Shown: in pieces, positions 27,779 through 37,244 of the stretch | Numbering within the stretch: position 1 is the first letter of the stretch | Layout of the letters: every line of letters starts with the position of its first letter | Assembly (NCBI RefSeq): GCF_015207105.1 | Contig: NZ_JADEXO010000030.1 | Location: 1 to 53,759 of the forward strand | Length of the DNA: 53,759 nt | DNA from: a cf. Phormidesmis sp. LEGE 11477 | Lineage (GTDB): Bacteria; Cyanobacteriota; Cyanobacteriia; Phormidesmidales; Phormidesmidaceae | Reading direction: 5' to 3' | The notes under the pieces: model-generated | Databases searched by the model: none | Told to the model about the DNA's origin: nothing | What the model saw: the letters and a program-made list of their open reading frames with translations, nothing else | Made by a program: the position numbers and the translations under genes

Positions 27779-28057
27779 ATGTCTCGTTCCCTTAAGAAGG
27801 GGCCATTTGTGGCAGATCACCTTCTTACTAAAATTGAAAAGCTCAACGCAAAAAACGAGAAGCAGGTCGTTAAGACTTGGTCTCGTGCCTCGACTATTGT
27901 TCCTCAGTTTATTGGTCATACCGTTGCTGTACACAATGGCCGTCAGCATGTGCCCGTATTCATCAATGAGCAAATGGTGGGTCACAAGCTAGGCGAGTTT
28001 GCCCCGACTCGCACTTTCCGGGGCCACGCGAAGAGTGACAAAAAGGCTCGGCGATAA
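27779..28057 (+). CDS. rpsS: 30S ribosomal protein S19
   Basis: 92 residues, [23 protein letters not shown] start and [18 protein letters not shown] end, standard. S19 pairs with S13 in the 30S head. 54 bases after rplB. Confidence 0.97.
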   Translation: MSRSLKKGPFVADHLLTKIEKLNAKNEKQVVKTWSRASTIVPQFIGHTVAVHNGRQHVPVFINEQMVGHKLGEFAPTRTFRGHAKSDKKARR

Positions 28058-28084
28058 AGCCTCTTTAGGAGATAGACACAAGAA

Positions 28085-28447
28085 ATGATTGATATTGACT
28101 CAGATTCTCAGGTAAAGGCGACGGCTAAGTTTGTTCGCATGTCTCCTCGTAAGGTTCGCCGTGTTCTCGATCAAATTCGAGGTCGCTCATACCGCGAGGC
28201 GCTAATTATGCTCGAATTTATGCCTTACAAGTCCTGTGAGCCCATTCTTAAAGTCTTGCGCTCAGCAGTGGCTAACGCAGAGCACAACAACGGCCTCGAT
28301 CCTGTCAGTTTATATATAAGTGAAGCGTACGCAGATCAAGGCCCGGTGCTAAAGCGATTTAGACCCCGCGCTCAGGGCCGAGCCTATCAGATTCGCAAGC
28401 CGACTTGTCATATTGCGATCGCAGTTGCCCCTGGCACCGAAGCATAA
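28085..28447 (+). CDS. rplV: 50S ribosomal protein L22
   Basis: 120 residues. [24 protein letters not shown] and the hairpin region [18 protein letters not shown] identify L22, whose beta-hairpin lines the exit tunnel. Starts with ATG at 28085, with GGAG 11 bases upstream. Its 3' end lies 43 bases before the GTG of rpsC. Confidence 0.96.
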   Translation: MIDIDSDSQVKATAKFVRMSPRKVRRVLDQIRGRSYREALIMLEFMPYKSCEPILKVLRSAVANAEHNNGLDPVSLYISEAYADQGPVLKRFRPRAQGRAYQIRKPTCHIAIAVAPGTEA

Positions 28448-28490
28448 CCTTTTCAGACCCTTCCACCCGTTTTTTCTAAGGAGTACATCA

Positions 28491-29222
28491 GTGGGACAGA
28501 AGATTCATCCTATCGGTCTTCGCCTTGGCATCACTCAGGAGCATCGCTCCCGCTGGTATGCCGACAAAAACCGTTATCCAGCGCTGCTCGAAGAAGACCA
28601 TCAGATCCGTGAGTATGTGCTCAAGAATCTGGCCAACGCAGGTATTTCGGATGTCCATATCGAGCGTAAAGCCGACCAGATCGATCTAGAAGTTCGCACT
28701 GCTCGCCCCGGCGTTGTCGTCGGCAGAGGCGGCGCTGGGATCGAATCGCTGCGAGCTGGACTGCAGAAGCAAATCAAAGATGACAGCCGCCAGATCCGCA
28801 TCAACGTAGTGGAAGTTTCCAAAGTGGACGCAGACGCAGGGCTGATTTGCGAGTACATCACCCAGCAGCTAGAGAGACGGGTCTCCTTTCGCCGAGTGGT
28901 CCGCCAAGCCATCCAAAGGGCTCAAAGAGCTGGCGTAGAAGGGATTAAGATCCAGGTCAGCGGTCGGCTGAACGGCGCTGAAATTGCTCGCACAGAGTGG
29001 ACCCGTGAAGGTCGCGTGCCACTGCATACGCTTAGAGCCAACATAGACTACGCCTATCGCACAGCCCAAACGACTTATGGAATTCTAGGCGTAAAGACTT
29101 GGGTCTTCAAAGGTGAAGTCATTCCGGGGCAGGAGAATCAGCCAGAAGAATCTAGAGCCCAGCCTCGCCGTCGTCAGCCTCGCCGTCGTCAGCAGTTTGA
29201 GGATCGCTCTAATGATTCATAG
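28491..29222 (+). CDS. rpsC: 30S ribosomal protein S3
   Basis: 243 residues from the GTG at 28491, with AAGGAG eight bases upstream, giving (M)[19 protein letters not shown]. It contains the KH domain with the GRGGAGIE loop and lies at the mRNA entry. The C-terminus holds an in-frame 15-bp duplication encoding PRRRQ twice, and its TAG lies in the first unit of a seven-unit repeat. Confidence 0.96.
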   Translation: MGQKIHPIGLRLGITQEHRSRWYADKNRYPALLEEDHQIREYVLKNLANAGISDVHIERKADQIDLEVRTARPGVVVGRGGAGIESLRAGLQKQIKDDSRQIRINVVEVSKVDADAGLICEYITQQLERRVSFRRVVRQAIQRAQRAGVEGIKIQVSGRLNGAEIARTEWTREGRVPLHTLRANIDYAYRTAQTTYGILGVKTWVFKGEVIPGQENQPEESRAQPRRRQPRRRQQFEDRSNDS

Positions 29223-29310
29223 AGCTGATTCATAGAGCTTTGATTCATAGAGCCTTGATTCATAGAGCCTGATTCCTAGAGTTTGATTTATAAGGCTCGA
29301 TTTCTAGAGC
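29213..29310. repeat. 13-15 bp tandem repeat after rpsC, seven units
   Basis: Units start at 29213, 29226, 29241, 29256, 29270, 29284 and 29297. The first four share TGATTCATAGAGC exactly; the last three are diverged. The rpsC stop codon is within unit 1. Almost the whole rpsC-rplP spacer (118 bases) consists of this array. Confidence 0.9.
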
Positions 29311-29340
29311 AACTCTCCGCTATTTTTTCTGTGACCTATC

Positions 29341-29760
29341 ATGTTAAGCCCAAGAAGAACAAAATTTAGAAAACAGCATCGCGGCAAGATGCGGGGCATG
29401 GCTTATCGAGGTAATGAGATCAACTTTGGTCAATTTGCTTTACAAGCTACCGAATGTTGCTGGATGACTTCACGTCAGATCGAAGCCGCTAGGCGAGCGA
29501 TGACTCGCTATATCAAAAGGGGCGGTAAGATCTGGATTCGCGTCTTCCCTGACAAATCAGTCACGATGCGCGCAGCAGAGACTCGGATGGGTTCTGGTAA
29601 AGGTAACCCCGAGTTTTGGGTTGCTGTGATCAAACCCGGTCGAATAGTTTTTGAAATTGCAGGTGTTTCGGAGGAAGTCGCTAGAGAAGCAATGCGACTC
29701 GCCTCATTCAAGTTGCCCTTCAAGACCAAGTTCGTTATTAAAGAAGGCGAGGAGGGGTAA
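29341..29760 (+). CDS. rplP: 50S ribosomal protein L16
   Basis: 139 residues. [25 protein letters not shown] and [27 protein letters not shown] are standard. L16 helps position A-site tRNA. No clear ribosome site precedes the ATG at 29341, where the sequence is pyrimidine-rich. It is followed six bases later by rpmC. Confidence 0.97.
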   Translation: MLSPRRTKFRKQHRGKMRGMAYRGNEINFGQFALQATECCWMTSRQIEAARRAMTRYIKRGGKIWIRVFPDKSVTMRAAETRMGSGKGNPEFWVAVIKPGRIVFEIAGVSEEVAREAMRLASFKLPFKTKFVIKEGEEG

Positions 29761-29766
29761 GAGAAG

Positions 29767-30066
29767 ATGGCAATTGTCAAGATTCAAGAATTGCGAGAAC
29801 TAAGTGACGAAGAACTCACCTCGGCGATCGCACAGACCAAGCGCGATCTGTTTGATCTGCGTTTTAAGAAAGCTACCCGTCAGTTAGAAACCGGATTTCA
29901 TCAGTTCAAACACAGCCGTCGTAAGCTCGCTCAACTGATGACCATTGAAAGAGAAAGGCAGCTAGCAGCGATCGCATCAGCCGATCAAACAGCAGCGACA
30001 GCTCAAACGGACACAGCGACAGCTCAGACGGACGCAGCAATAGCTCAAACGGAAGAAGAGGCGTAG
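29767..30066 (+). CDS. rpmC: 50S ribosomal protein L29 with repeated C-terminal extension
   Basis: 99 residues. The first 70 are a normal L29 ([36 protein letters not shown] and [16 protein letters not shown]), a helical hairpin at the tunnel exit. The last 30 form a tail of repeats, [22 protein letters not shown], from an 18-bp duplication. Most L29 proteins end near residue 65-75, so the tail is unusual and probably disordered at the ribosome surface. Confidence 0.95.
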   Translation: MAIVKIQELRELSDEELTSAIAQTKRDLFDLRFKKATRQLETGFHQFKHSRRKLAQLMTIERERQLAAIASADQTAATAQTDTATAQTDAAIAQTEEEA

Positions 30067-30072
30067 CTCACT

Positions 30073-30321
30073 ATGGCAGCAAAAGAGAGAATTGGCTTAG
30101 TCGTCAGTAACAAAATGGATAAGACGGTGGTGGTCGCGGTAGAAAGCCGGGTTCAGCATAAAAAATACGGCAAGATTATGGTGCGAACGCAGCGCTATAA
30201 AGCCCACGATGAGGACAACACCTGTAAAGAAGGCGATCGCGTCAAAATCAGCGAGACTCGCCCCATCAGCCGCCACAAGAGGTGGGTTGTGGCTGACATC
30301 CTCAGTTCTTCTGACCTGTAG
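30073..30321 (+). CDS. rpsQ: 30S ribosomal protein S17
   Basis: 82 residues; OB fold with [19 protein letters not shown] and KYKAHDE-like [19 protein letters not shown]. Early 16S rRNA binder. Seven bases after rpmC. Confidence 0.96.
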   Translation: MAAKERIGLVVSNKMDKTVVVAVESRVQHKKYGKIMVRTQRYKAHDEDNTCKEGDRVKISETRPISRHKRWVVADILSSSDL

Positions 30322-30354
30322 GCAGAACCCAATCAAAGCAATGAGGATAATTCC

Positions 30355-30720
30355 ATGATTCAGCAAGAAACCTATCTAAATGTGGCGGACAACAGCGGCG
30401 CTCGTAAGCTCATGTGCATTCGCGTCTTAGGTGGTCGCAAGCAGTATGCAGGTGTAGGCGATGTTATTGTCGCCGTTGTCAAAGACGCTCTTCCGAATAT
30501 GGGCGTCAAAAAGTCCGACGTGGTCAAAGCCGTTGTCGTGCGAACTCGCAAGGGCGTCCGTCGTAATAGCGGCATGAGTATTCGCTTCGACGACAACGCG
30601 GCGGTTCTCATCAACCCAGACGGCAACCCTAGAGGCACTCGTGTTTTTGGCCCGGTTGCCCGCGAACTCCGCGATAAAAGCTTTACCAAAATTGTTTCGC
30701 TAGCGCCGGAGGTACTCTAA
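30355..30720 (+). CDS. rplN: 50S ribosomal protein L14
   Basis: 121 residues. [27 protein letters not shown] start is almost invariant; ends [11 protein letters not shown]14 lies at the intersubunit face, where the silencing factor RsfS binds in other bacteria. Its TAA is immediately followed by the rplX ATG. Confidence 0.97.
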   Translation: MIQQETYLNVADNSGARKLMCIRVLGGRKQYAGVGDVIVAVVKDALPNMGVKKSDVVKAVVVRTRKGVRRNSGMSIRFDDNAAVLINPDGNPRGTRVFGPVARELRDKSFTKIVSLAPEVL

Positions 30721-31074
30721 ATGGTGATCAAAAACAAGAATGCCGGAAAGCGTTTTAAGATGCATGTCCGCACGGGCGATACGGTTCAAGTGGTCGCTGG
30801 TAAAGACAAAGGCAAAGTCGGCGAAGTGGTCGCTGTCAATGCCAAAACTTCTCAGGTGATCGTTCAGGGCGTGAATATGCGTACCAAACACGTGAAACCA
30901 CAAGCAGAAGGTGAATCTGGTCAAATTCTGACTAAAGAGTTTCCGATTCACAGCTCCAACGTCATGCTGTATTCCACCAAGCAAAAGGTGGCCAGCCGCG
31001 TAGCCTACACTATCAATGACGATGGTCGTAAGGTACGCACGCTGAAAAAAACAGGCGAGGTTCTAGAAAACTAG
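30721..31074 (+). CDS. rplX: 50S ribosomal protein L24
   Basis: 117 residues. The KOW motif lies in [22 protein letters not shown]. Assembly-initiator protein near the tunnel exit. It directly abuts rplN, so the two are likely translationally coupled; a 192-base spacer follows. Confidence 0.96.
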   Translation: MVIKNKNAGKRFKMHVRTGDTVQVVAGKDKGKVGEVVAVNAKTSQVIVQGVNMRTKHVKPQAEGESGQILTKEFPIHSSNVMLYSTKQKVASRVAYTINDDGRKVRTLKKTGEVLEN

Positions 31075-31266
31075 GTAGGGAAAGACCATTTGGAGAAGGC
31101 TATTTAGACACCATCGCGGTTGAGCTTAGCAACGCTGCTTGGAACTCACTTTCTACCAAAAAATCCTGCAAAAGTTTTAGAGCCAATTCTATCGCTACTT
31201 CCCGCAATTCAGTATCAGCATGATGCCCTGACCAAGCCCAGGGATACATTTTTCCAAAAGGACATA

Positions 31267-31812
31267 ATGGCCGATTCACTCAAAACACTCTATCTGGAGA
31301 AGGCAGTACCTAAACTGAAAGAGCAGTTTGGATACACCAACCCGCATCAGATTCCTAAGCTTGCTAAAGTCACGGTCAATCGTGGGTTAGGTGAAGCATC
31401 TCAAAACGCCAAGGCGTTGGAATCATCGATCAGCGAGCTAGCGATGATCACTGGCCAGCGGCCTGTGGTGACGCGCGCGAAAAAGGCGATCGCAGGCTTC
31501 AAGATTCGTGAAGGCATGCCAGTCGGCGTCAAGGTCACGCTACGCTCTGCTCGCATGTACGCCTTTACTAACCGCTTGATCAATCTAACCTTACCCCGCA
31601 TCAGAGATTTTAGAGGCGTTAGTCCTCGCAGCTTTGATGGCAGAGGCAACTACACCCTGGGCCTGCGAGAGCAGCTGATTTTCCCAGAGGTTGACTACGA
31701 CAGCGTTGACCAGATTCGCGGTATGGATATCACTATCGTCACCACCGCAACCTCCGACGAAGAAGGGCGCGCCCTTCTGAAGGAGCTGGGCATGCCCTTC
31801 CGAGATAACTGA
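31267..31812 (+). CDS. rplE: 50S ribosomal protein L5
   Basis: 181 residues from the ATG at 31267 ([23 protein letters not shown]); the frame upstream to 31120 is not conserved. L5 binds 5S rRNA and contacts the P-site tRNA. Conserved [23 protein letters not shown] and [17 protein letters not shown] are present. rpsN, next in E. coli, is absent, as usual in cyanobacteria. Confidence 0.97.
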   Translation: MADSLKTLYLEKAVPKLKEQFGYTNPHQIPKLAKVTVNRGLGEASQNAKALESSISELAMITGQRPVVTRAKKAIAGFKIREGMPVGVKVTLRSARMYAFTNRLINLTLPRIRDFRGVSPRSFDGRGNYTLGLREQLIFPEVDYDSVDQIRGMDITIVTTATSDEEGRALLKELGMPFRDN

Positions 31813-31834
31813 GGCAGAAGCAAAAAAGAGGATT

Positions 31835-32236
31835 ATGGCGTCTAACGACACGATTTCAGATATGCTGACGCGCATTCGGAATGCTACCCTTGCGCGGCAT
31901 CAGACGGTCGATATTCCATCGACAAAAATGACTCGCAGTATTGCCACTGTACTAAAAGAAGAAGGCTTTATTGCCGATTCTGCAGACGGCGGTGAAGGCA
32001 TTGATCGCAAGATCACGATTACTTTGAAGTACAAAGGCAAGACTCGACAGCCGATTATCACCAAGCTTTCACGGGTCAGCAAGCCCGGTCTGCGAGTATA
32101 TTCCAATCGCAAAGAGCTGCCTAGAGTGCTCGGTGGCATCGGTATTGCCATCATTTCTACCTCTAGCGGCGTCATGACCGATCGTGATGCCCGTCGTCAG
32201 GGGATTGGTGGAGAAGTCCTTTGCTACATCTACTAA
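31835..32236 (+). CDS. rpsH: 30S ribosomal protein S8
   Basis: 133 residues. [22 protein letters not shown] start and [27 protein letters not shown] end. Primary 16S rRNA binder; translational repressor of the spc operon in E. coli. 22 bases after rplE. Confidence 0.97.
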   Translation: MASNDTISDMLTRIRNATLARHQTVDIPSTKMTRSIATVLKEEGFIADSADGGEGIDRKITITLKYKGKTRQPIITKLSRVSKPGLRVYSNRKELPRVLGGIGIAIISTSSGVMTDRDARRQGIGGEVLCYIY

Positions 32237-32279
32237 GTCTTTACCCCCTTTATGCAGCCCGCTAAATAGGAGAATTGAA

Positions 32280-32816
32280 ATGTCTAGAATTGGCAAACAA
32301 CCTGTGCCAATCCCCAACGGAGTAACCGTCACAATCGATGGCCAGACGGTGAGCGCTAAAGGCTCTAAAGGTGAGCTTTCTCGTGAGTTTCCCCCTGAGA
32401 TTGCCTTTGCCAAAGAAGGTGAGGCGGTGGTGGTCACCCGAGTGAACGAATCTCGCAATGCCAGACAGCGTCATGGCCTAGTGCGTACCCTGATTGCCAA
32501 TATGGTCGAAGGCGTTTCCAAAGGCTATGAGAAAAAGCTGGAGATTCAAGGGGTAGGATACAGAGCTTCTCTTCAAGGGCAAAAATTGGTAATGGCCTTA
32601 GGCTACAGCCACCCAGTTGAGTTCGATCCGCCAGCGGGTATTACGTTTGCGGTTGAAAAAAACACGAACGTGACCGTCACTGGCATCGATAAAGAAGTCG
32701 TCGGCAACACTGCAGCTAGGGTTCGAGCGGCGCGTCCACCTGAGCCCTACAAAGGAAAAGGCGTTCGCTATGCAGGCGAGCAAATTAGACGTAAAGCTGG
32801 TAAGGCCGGTAAGTAA
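32280..32816 (+). CDS. rplF: 50S ribosomal protein L6
   Basis: 178 residues from the ATG at 32280 ([15 protein letters not shown]), preceded by AGGAGAATTGAA. Two tandem L6 folds; the signature [21 protein letters not shown] is at the C-terminus. Lies near the factor-binding site. A frame opening at 32184 overlaps rpsH and is not the start. Confidence 0.97.
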   Translation: MSRIGKQPVPIPNGVTVTIDGQTVSAKGSKGELSREFPPEIAFAKEGEAVVVTRVNESRNARQRHGLVRTLIANMVEGVSKGYEKKLEIQGVGYRASLQGQKLVMALGYSHPVEFDPPAGITFAVEKNTNVTVTGIDKEVVGNTAARVRAARPPEPYKGKGVRYAGEQIRRKAGKAGK

Positions 32817-32913
32817 TGTTTGCTGAGCTAGTTAAGTTTTGCCTATAGATAGATTTGGCCGATAAGAAAATCTGTTGGCCCATGAACAGATATGGCAGGT
32901 AAACATAAACGAT

Positions 32914-32943
32914 TAGTGAGCACAGACATAGTAAGCACAGACA
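32914..32943. repeat. 15-bp tandem repeat in the rplF-rplR spacer
   Basis: TAGTGAGCACAGACA (32914-32928) followed by TAGTAAGCACAGACA (32929-32943), one mismatch. It lies just before the rplR ribosome-binding region. Confidence 0.9.
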
Positions 32944-32976
32944 AAAGGTAGTCGCCAAAAGATAAGCAACCATCCT

Positions 32977-33333
32977 ATGAAAACAACTCGTCGAGAATCT
33001 ACCCGCCGTCGCCATTCGCGCGTTCGTCGCCGGGTGAAAGGAACATCCGAGCGCCCGAGACTTGCTGTCTTCCGCTCCAATCAACACATCTACGCGCAGG
33101 TCATTGATGACGCAGAGCATCAAACCCTAGCATCCGCATCGACCCTAGACAAGGATGCTGGCACGTCGGCTGGGGCTAACAAAGACGCTGCGATCACAGT
33201 AGGGAGATTAATCGCAGAGCGCGCGATCGCCAAAGATATTTCTGAAGTGGTCTTTGACAGGGGCGGTAAGCTCTATCATGGTCGAGTAGCTGCTTTGGCT
33301 GACGCGGCCCGTGAAGCAGGGCTGAAATTCTAA
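32977..33333 (+). CDS. rplR: 50S ribosomal protein L18
   Basis: 118 residues. Basic N-terminus ([20 protein letters not shown]) then [20 protein letters not shown]. Binds 5S rRNA with L5. Separated from rplF by 160 bases containing a tandem repeat, and followed 14 bases later by rpsE. Confidence 0.97.
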   Translation: MKTTRRESTRRRHSRVRRRVKGTSERPRLAVFRSNQHIYAQVIDDAEHQTLASASTLDKDAGTSAGANKDAAITVGRLIAERAIAKDISEVVFDRGGKLYHGRVAALADAAREAGLKF

Positions 33334-33347
33334 AACAGGCTAAAAAC

Positions 33348-33884
33348 ATGGCAGATAACAGAGACAATCGTCGCAGCAAAAAGAATAAGAACCGAGAGAA
33401 GGATTCTGAGTGGAAAGAGCGCGTCGTCCAGATTCGTCGAGTCACTAAGGTCGTCAAAGGTGGTAAGAAGCTCAGCTTTCGGGCTATTGTGGTCGTCGGC
33501 AACGAGAAAGGTCAAGTCGGCGTCGGCGTTGGCAAAGCGAGCGACGTCATCGGTGCGGTCAAAAAAGGTGTGGCCGACGGCAAGAAGCATTTGGTCGAAG
33601 TGCCCCTGAACAAGGCGTACTCTATTCCCCATCCAATGACGGGACGTGCTGGCGGTGCCCGCGTATTCATGCGCCCAGCAGCGCCCGGTACGGGTGTAAT
33701 TGCCGGTGGAGCTGTCCGCATTGTGCTAGAGCTAGCAGGCGTTCGTAATATTTTGGCGAAGCAGTTAGGGTCTGATAATCCCTTGAACAACGCTAGAGCC
33801 ACTGCTGCTGCTATTGGCTCACTAAGAACGCTATCTGGTGTGGCTGAAGAGCGAGGAATTCCTATCGAAAAGCTATACGCGTAG
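33348..33884 (+). CDS. rpsE: 30S ribosomal protein S5
   Basis: 178 residues. [31 protein letters not shown] (double-stranded RNA-binding part) and [23 protein letters not shown] are conserved. Affects decoding accuracy and mRNA entry. N-terminal 20 residues are a charged extension ([17 protein letters not shown]). rpmD does not follow, as in other cyanobacteria. Confidence 0.97.
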   Translation: MADNRDNRRSKKNKNREKDSEWKERVVQIRRVTKVVKGGKKLSFRAIVVVGNEKGQVGVGVGKASDVIGAVKKGVADGKKHLVEVPLNKAYSIPHPMTGRAGGARVFMRPAAPGTGVIAGGAVRIVLELAGVRNILAKQLGSDNPLNNARATAAAIGSLRTLSGVAEERGIPIEKLYA

Positions 33885-33938
33885 CTGCCCTAGACAAGGC
33901 GTCACCCAGACGGACATTACCCAGGAGACTATTTCGCA

Positions 33939-34379
33939 ATGAGACTAGATGATGCAAGGCCCAAGGTGGGCTCTAAAAAGCGCCGTAACCGCAAAGGAAG
34001 AGGCATTTCTGCTGGTCAAGGTGCCAGCTGCGGCTTTGGTATGCGCGGCCAAAAGTCTCGTTCTGGTAGCGGTACTAGACCTGGCTTTGAAGGTGGTCAG
34101 ATGCCCCTCTATCGCCGGGTTCCCAAGCTAAAGCACTTTACGATTGTGAATCAAAACGTGTTCACAATCATCAATGTCAAAGGACTCGCCGATCTGCCCG
34201 CTGGCGAAGTCACGCTAGATTCCTTGATAGAAGCCGGTGTGATTACATCAAATGACGGGCCGCTAAAGGTATTGGGAGATGGTGAAATTTCGACGGCGTT
34301 GAATGTGAAAGCAGCCGCTTTTACTAAGTCTGCAAAGGCAAAGATCGAGGCCGCAGGCGGTAGCTGCGAGATTGTTTAG
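33939..34379 (+). CDS. rplO: 50S ribosomal protein L15
   Basis: 146 residues. The glycine/arginine-rich N-terminal extension ([18 protein letters not shown] then [23 protein letters not shown]) winds through the 23S rRNA. ATG at 33939 preceded by CAGGAGAC. It is the last ribosomal gene before a hairpin-rich spacer and secY. Confidence 0.96.
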   Translation: MRLDDARPKVGSKKRRNRKGRGISAGQGASCGFGMRGQKSRSGSGTRPGFEGGQMPLYRRVPKLKHFTIVNQNVFTIINVKGLADLPAGEVTLDSLIEAGVITSNDGPLKVLGDGEISTALNVKAAAFTKSAKAKIEAAGGSCEIV

Positions 34380-34707
34380 GCTATCAACACTATTGAGGGA
34401 GCAGGAATACGGCGCGAATAGTTAGCCTAGATGTTAGCTATCCACTCGCCGTTACACCCTGCTCCCTTTATTATTAGATATAGATATTAAATACATAGCG
34501 TTCCTCTAATGCATCAGAGGAACGCGCGTCACTTGACCCGTTGTTACATCAGGCTTTCAGTCTGAAAACTATACATCAGCTAAGTGACCCACGCTATAGA
34601 GAGACTTTATTGAGCGCGTGTCGCTTTAACCAGTTGACTTAACTGAGAGATACGCAATCTCAAATTCTTACCTAATTTCCAGCTAGTTTCTTTCTTTCCT
34701 CAAAACT
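34380..34707. other. rplO-secY spacer with two hairpins
   Basis: 328 bases without a gene. Contains the terminator-like structure at 34397-34475 and a second perfect hairpin at 34498-34525 (GCGTTCCTCT / AGAGGAACGC, 8-base loop) with no T-run. TTGACC at 34533-34538 has no -10 at a normal distance. Confidence 0.7.
34397..34475 (+). terminator. Terminator or attenuator between rplO and secY
   Basis: GGGAGCAGG (34397-34405) pairs with CCTGCTCCC (34458-34466), and inside it ACGGCG (34409-34414) pairs with CGCCGT (34447-34452). The structure is followed by TTTATTATT. The 32-base apical region could fold further. It would end or reduce readthrough from the ribosomal genes into secY. Confidence 0.6.
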
Positions 34708-36021
34708 ATGGTTGTCAGTCAAGGCAGGTCGCCTAGCGCTCAAGAAACATTTCTACAAATGGCTCAGGCTGCAGGGTTACGCAGCCGCTTACTCGTTACT
34801 ATCGGTCTCTTAGTCCTAGTGAGATTGGGCGTTTATATTCCGGTACCTGGCATCGATCGAGCTGCATTCTCGGATTTTGTCCAGAATGGCGGAGCCGGGG
34901 GCGTTCTTGGATTTCTAGATATCATCGGCGGTGGCGGTTTATCTCTAGTCGGCATTTTTGCGCTAGGGATTTTGCCATTTATTAATGCGTCGATCATCAT
35001 GCAGCTACTGACGGCTGCAATTCCAGCCCTAGAAGACTTGCAGAAAAACGAAGGAGAAGCAGGCCGCCGAAAAATTTCTCAGGTGACTCGCTATGTTGCC
35101 TTTGGCTGGACTATTGTGCAGAGCACAATGCTCTCTAGTTTCTTGCTGAGAGACTTTGCCTATGACTTCGGAGTGCCGTTTGTCGTGGAGACGGTGATTG
35201 CATTGACTGCAGGCTCAATGTTTGTGATGTGGGTAGGTGAGCTAATCACCGAGCGCGGTTTGGGTAACGGCGCATCGCTGCTGATCTTCTTGAACATTGT
35301 GTCTTCGCTGCCTCGGATCTTGGGCGATACAGTGGACGTTGCTCAGACAGGGGGCCGAGAAGAAATTGGCGGCATCGTAATCCTCTTTCTCGTATTTATC
35401 GCCACGATTATTGGCATCGTCTTTGTTCAAGAAGGGACACGCCGCATTCCTATTGTCTCTGCTAGACGGCAGGTGGGCCGCAAACTGTATCTAGAGAAGA
35501 GCAACTACCTGCCCTTGCGACTGAACCAAGGCGGCGTCATGCCAATCATTTTTGCTTCCTCCATGCTGATTATTCCGCTTTCGCTGGTGCAGTACATCCG
35601 CAACCCAGCCTTTGCAGAATTTATGAGCCGCAATTTTACCCCCACCTCACCGCTGTACATCTTGGTGTACCTAGTGATGATCGTGTTCTTTAGCTATTTC
35701 TATGCCTCTTTGGTAGTCAACCCCGAAGATATGTCAAAGAACCTGAAGAAAATGGGCGCTAGTATTCCAGGCATTCGTCCGGGTAGGGCAACGACTGACT
35801 ACATCGGCAAGGTTTTGAACCGCCTAACTTTCTTGGGCGCAATTTTCTTAGGGCTAGTTGCTGTAGTCCCTAGTCTGGTAGAGAGCGCAACTCGGGTATC
35901 GACATTCAATGGATTTGGAGCAACCTCGCTGCTAATTCTGGTAGGTGTGGCTATCGATACCGCGAAGCAAATTCAGACCTACGTGATCTCTCAGCGCTAC
36001 GAAGGAATGGTGAAGCAATAA
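34708..36021 (+). CDS. secY: Preprotein translocase subunit SecY
   Basis: 437 residues, ten membrane segments. Forms the protein-conducting channel with SecE/SecG in plasma and thylakoid membranes. Family signatures are seen: RLGVYIPVPGIDRAAF in the first loop region, GILPFINASIIMQLL and the long cytoplasmic loop GRKLYLEKSNYLPLRLNQGGVMPIIFASS. Overlaps the adk start (TAATG). Confidence 0.97.
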   Translation: MVVSQGRSPSAQETFLQMAQAAGLRSRLLVTIGLLVLVRLGVYIPVPGIDRAAFSDFVQNGGAGGVLGFLDIIGGGGLSLVGIFALGILPFINASIIMQLLTAAIPALEDLQKNEGEAGRRKISQVTRYVAFGWTIVQSTMLSSFLLRDFAYDFGVPFVVETVIALTAGSMFVMWVGELITERGLGNGASLLIFLNIVSSLPRILGDTVDVAQTGGREEIGGIVILFLVFIATIIGIVFVQEGTRRIPIVSARRQVGRKLYLEKSNYLPLRLNQGGVMPIIFASSMLIIPLSLVQYIRNPAFAEFMSRNFTPTSPLYILVYLVMIVFFSYFYASLVVNPEDMSKNLKKMGASIPGIRPGRATTDYIGKVLNRLTFLGAIFLGLVAVVPSLVESATRVSTFNGFGATSLLILVGVAIDTAKQIQTYVISQRYEGMVKQ

Positions 36022-36575
36022 TGACACGTTTGATTTTTTTAGGTCCCCCTGGTGCTGGAAAAGGTACTCAGGCGCAGATGCTTTGCCAGAACTATGAAGT
36101 TCCCCATATTTCGACGGGTGATATACTGCGAGCTGCGGTAAAGGAGAATACCGAGCTAGGACGCAAGGCCGAAGGATTTATGAAGTCGGGTGAACTGGTA
36201 CCCGACGATTTGATCTTGGGTTTGATCCGAGAGCGGCTGAATAAGGAAGATACCGCTAATGGCTGGCTGCTAGATGGATTTCCTCGCAATGTAGAGCAGG
36301 CAGAGTTTCTAAATGCGCTGCTAGAAGAAATCGATCAGAGCTGTGACGCTGTGATTAATCTAGAAGTACCGGATGACGTGCTTGTAGAGCGTTTGCTAGG
36401 ACGAGGCCGAGTAGATGACAAAGAAGATGTGATTCGAAATCGGCTAGAAGTTTATCGCGAGCAGACTGAGCCTTTGATTGCGCTGTATGAAGGCAAAGAG
36501 CAGCTAAAGTCAGTCAATGGAGATCAGGATCTCGACCAGGTGACTAGCGAGCTCACAAAGATTGTAGAGAGCTAA
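36021..36575 (+). CDS. adk: Adenylate kinase
   Basis: 184 residues. P-loop GPPGAGKGTQ at 8-17, DGFPRN and GRGRVDDKEDVIRNRL. This is the short form, with no zinc-finger LID insert. Converts ATP plus AMP to two ADP. ATG overlaps the secY stop. Confidence 0.97.
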   Translation: MTRLIFLGPPGAGKGTQAQMLCQNYEVPHISTGDILRAAVKENTELGRKAEGFMKSGELVPDDLILGLIRERLNKEDTANGWLLDGFPRNVEQAEFLNALLEEIDQSCDAVINLEVPDDVLVERLLGRGRVDDKEDVIRNRLEVYREQTEPLIALYEGKEQLKSVNGDQDLDQVTSELTKIVES

Positions 36576-36684
36576 CCCGTTAGATCTGACAGATGTGTTC
36601 TATATTCCTAATGGGATTTGCTACGCTGGTAGCATAAATATAGTCAGTTTCTGCTGACATTGAATTAATCGAGGAACTGCTGGT

Positions 36685-36912
36685 TTGTCTAAACAAGATT
36701 TAATTGAAATGGAGGGAACGATCACCGAATCGTTGCCCAACGCTATGTTTCGCGTTGATCTAGACAATGGGTTCAATGTATTAGCCCACATTTCTGGAAA
36801 GATTCGTCGGAACTACATCAAGATTCTGCCGGGCGATCGCGTCAAAGTAGAACTCACCCCCTACGACCTTACCAAAGGCCGCATCACCTACCGATTGAAG
36901 AAACCTAGATAG
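36685..36912 (+). CDS. infA: Translation initiation factor IF-1
   Basis: 75 residues, OB fold; [28 protein letters not shown] and GRITYRLK are typical. The start is TTG at 36685, with GAGGA nine bases upstream; no ATG is available in frame before the conserved region. In other cyanobacteria rpmJ follows directly. Here the cluster stops and unrelated genes begin, marking a rearrangement point. Confidence 0.95.
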   Translation: MSKQDLIEMEGTITESLPNAMFRVDLDNGFNVLAHISGKIRRNYIKILPGDRVKVELTPYDLTKGRITYRLKKPR

Positions 36913-36983
36913 AAAAGATGGGATAGGAAGGTGGGGTAGAGAAGAAAGGGAATAAAAGCCTTTGATAGCCTAGGAAAAAGTTA

Positions 36984-37244
36984 TTGGCCGAGATATTTAG
37001 GGCGGATGGTTGTGTCGTGAAAGTATTTAGCAATGACCACAGCCCGGCGCACGTACATGTGAGTTCTGCCGAGCATAAGATCAAGATAGATATATCGGGG
37101 ACAGAGGCTATCGTTCTAAGGGCAGGCAAAAAAGAGAGAAAAGAAGTAGATCCTAGGTTTGCGAAAAAGGCTTTACGCTTAGTCAACAGCAGGCTTGCTG
37201 AAGTGAGGGCGGCTTGGGAGGCTATTCAGCAGCATGGAAAATAA
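36984..37244 (+). CDS. DUF4160 domain protein
   Basis: 86 residues. FRADGCVVKVFSNDHSPAHVHVSS is the DUF4160 core, with the conserved H-x-P-x-H-x-H. It has no experimentally established function that I know of. TTG start at 36984; the C-terminus overlaps the next gene by 11 bases. DUF4160 genes are often paired with DUF2442 genes, which suggests a functional pair, perhaps of toxin-antitoxin type (inference). Located right after infA at the rearrangement point. Confidence 0.8.
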   Translation: MAEIFRADGCVVKVFSNDHSPAHVHVSSAEHKIKIDISGTEAIVLRAGKKERKEVDPRFAKKALRLVNSRLAEVRAAWEAIQQHGK

